DNA of 64,000 nucleotides from Ferrimonas sediminicola (GTDB taxonomy: Bacteria > Pseudomonadota > Gammaproteobacteria > Enterobacterales > Shewanellaceae). A program made the position numbers and the translations under genes. A model generated the notes under the pieces. That model was not told the origin of the DNA, searched no databases, and saw nothing but the letters and a program-made list of their open reading frames with translations. Within the stretch, counting starts at the first letter, position 1; the number at the start of each line of letters is the position of its first letter. The DNA lies in assembly GCF_005116715.1 (NCBI RefSeq), contig NZ_SWCI01000002.1:201120-265119 (forward strand), given 5' to 3'. This document shows, piece after piece, positions 63,858 to 64,000 of the stretch.

Positions 63858-64000
63858 ATGAGGCTGTGTTCCAAGTGCGGTCAGGCCCTGCCCAGGCACC
63901 ATGGCCGCTGCACCCGCTGTCACCCCCCCTTACTGAGAGAACGGGCGCTGGACCTGTTGCAGGGGCGTCCGAAAACCCTGGCGCTGGTCACCCTGCTGGG
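63858..64000 (+). CDS. N-terminal fragment of a zinc-ribbon protein (cut by window end)
   Basis: The frame opens with ATG 63858 after AAGGA and stays open to the last base. The first residues contain CSKCGQ and CTRCHPP, two Cys pairs that look like a zinc ribbon, and then a hydrophobic stretch starts (TLALVTLLG). This suggests a membrane protein with a cytoplasmic zinc ribbon. Family not recognised. Confidence 0.65.
   Translation, partial: MRLCSKCGQALPRHHGRCTRCHPPLLRERALDLLQGRPKTLALVTLL

Noticed and set aside
1-64000. tRNA, rRNA, CRISPR arrays, complete insertion sequences
   Set aside because: I looked for cloverleaf-like GGTTCGAATCC signatures, regular repeat-spacer patterns and transposase motifs and saw none that hold up.

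Overview
The window is chromosomal DNA of a GC-rich gammaproteobacterium. Gene order matches Enterobacterales and Alteromonadales chromosomes in many blocks: rpsA-ihfB-lapAB-pyrF, metG divergent from mrp, pabC-mltG-tmk-holB-pilZ-tatD, letAB-msrC-proQ-prc, pyrD-zapC-rlmL-uup, rmf and fabA-lonH. A large NAD-glutamate dehydrogenase, a DUF3466 protein after uup and a split letA point to the Shewanella/Ferrimonas side of Alteromonadales. The high GC makes a Ferrimonas-like organism my best guess; this is inference from synteny and composition, not a database result.

Layout. 1-3.7 kb: end of rpsA, ihfB, lapA, lapB, pyrF. 3.7-6.3 kb: a two-gene acyl-CoA operon (beta-keto acid cleavage enzyme and AMP-forming ligase) behind a perfect operator-like palindrome. 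6.3-11 kb: metG, and on the other strand mrp, udk, dcd. 11-15.5 kb: a tightly overlapping operon pabC-mltG-tmk-holB followed by pilZ and tatD. 15.7-22.2 kb: rsmF, an SpmA/SpmB-like membrane protein, letB and a two-gene letA. 22.4-25.9 kb: msrC, a very acidic small protein, proQ, prc. 26-30.6 kb: an NSS-type sodium symporter, pepN, a DUF2835 protein. 30.9-37.8 kb: a DUF1302/DUF1329/YCF48-like/MMPL envelope cluster. 38-49 kb: NAD-GDH, pyrD, zapC, rlmL, a glutaredoxin-like protein, uup. 49-54.3 kb: DUF3466 protein, rmf, glutathione peroxidase, fabA, lonH.

The most unusual part is 54.2-64 kb. A tyrosine recombinase with all six catalytic residues starts just after a near-consensus LexA (SOS) box. 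Its stop codon runs into a Xer-like core site (two nearly identical 11-bp arms around a 6-bp spacer). Forty bp further is a 28-bp sequence that matches the E. coli dif site at 24 of 28 positions, including the whole central region. KOPS octamers (GGGNAGGG) read towards this point from both sides, so it is probably the replication terminus. After about 800 bp of apparently non-coding DNA comes a six-gene unit: a membrane fusion protein, an ABC ATPase, two FtsX/MacB-type permeases, an NtrC-family response regulator with GAFTGA motif, and its histidine kinase. A sigma-54 promoter and an upstream palindrome lie in front of it, so the regulator pair probably activates its own export operon.

I saw no tRNA, rRNA, CRISPR array or complete insertion sequence.
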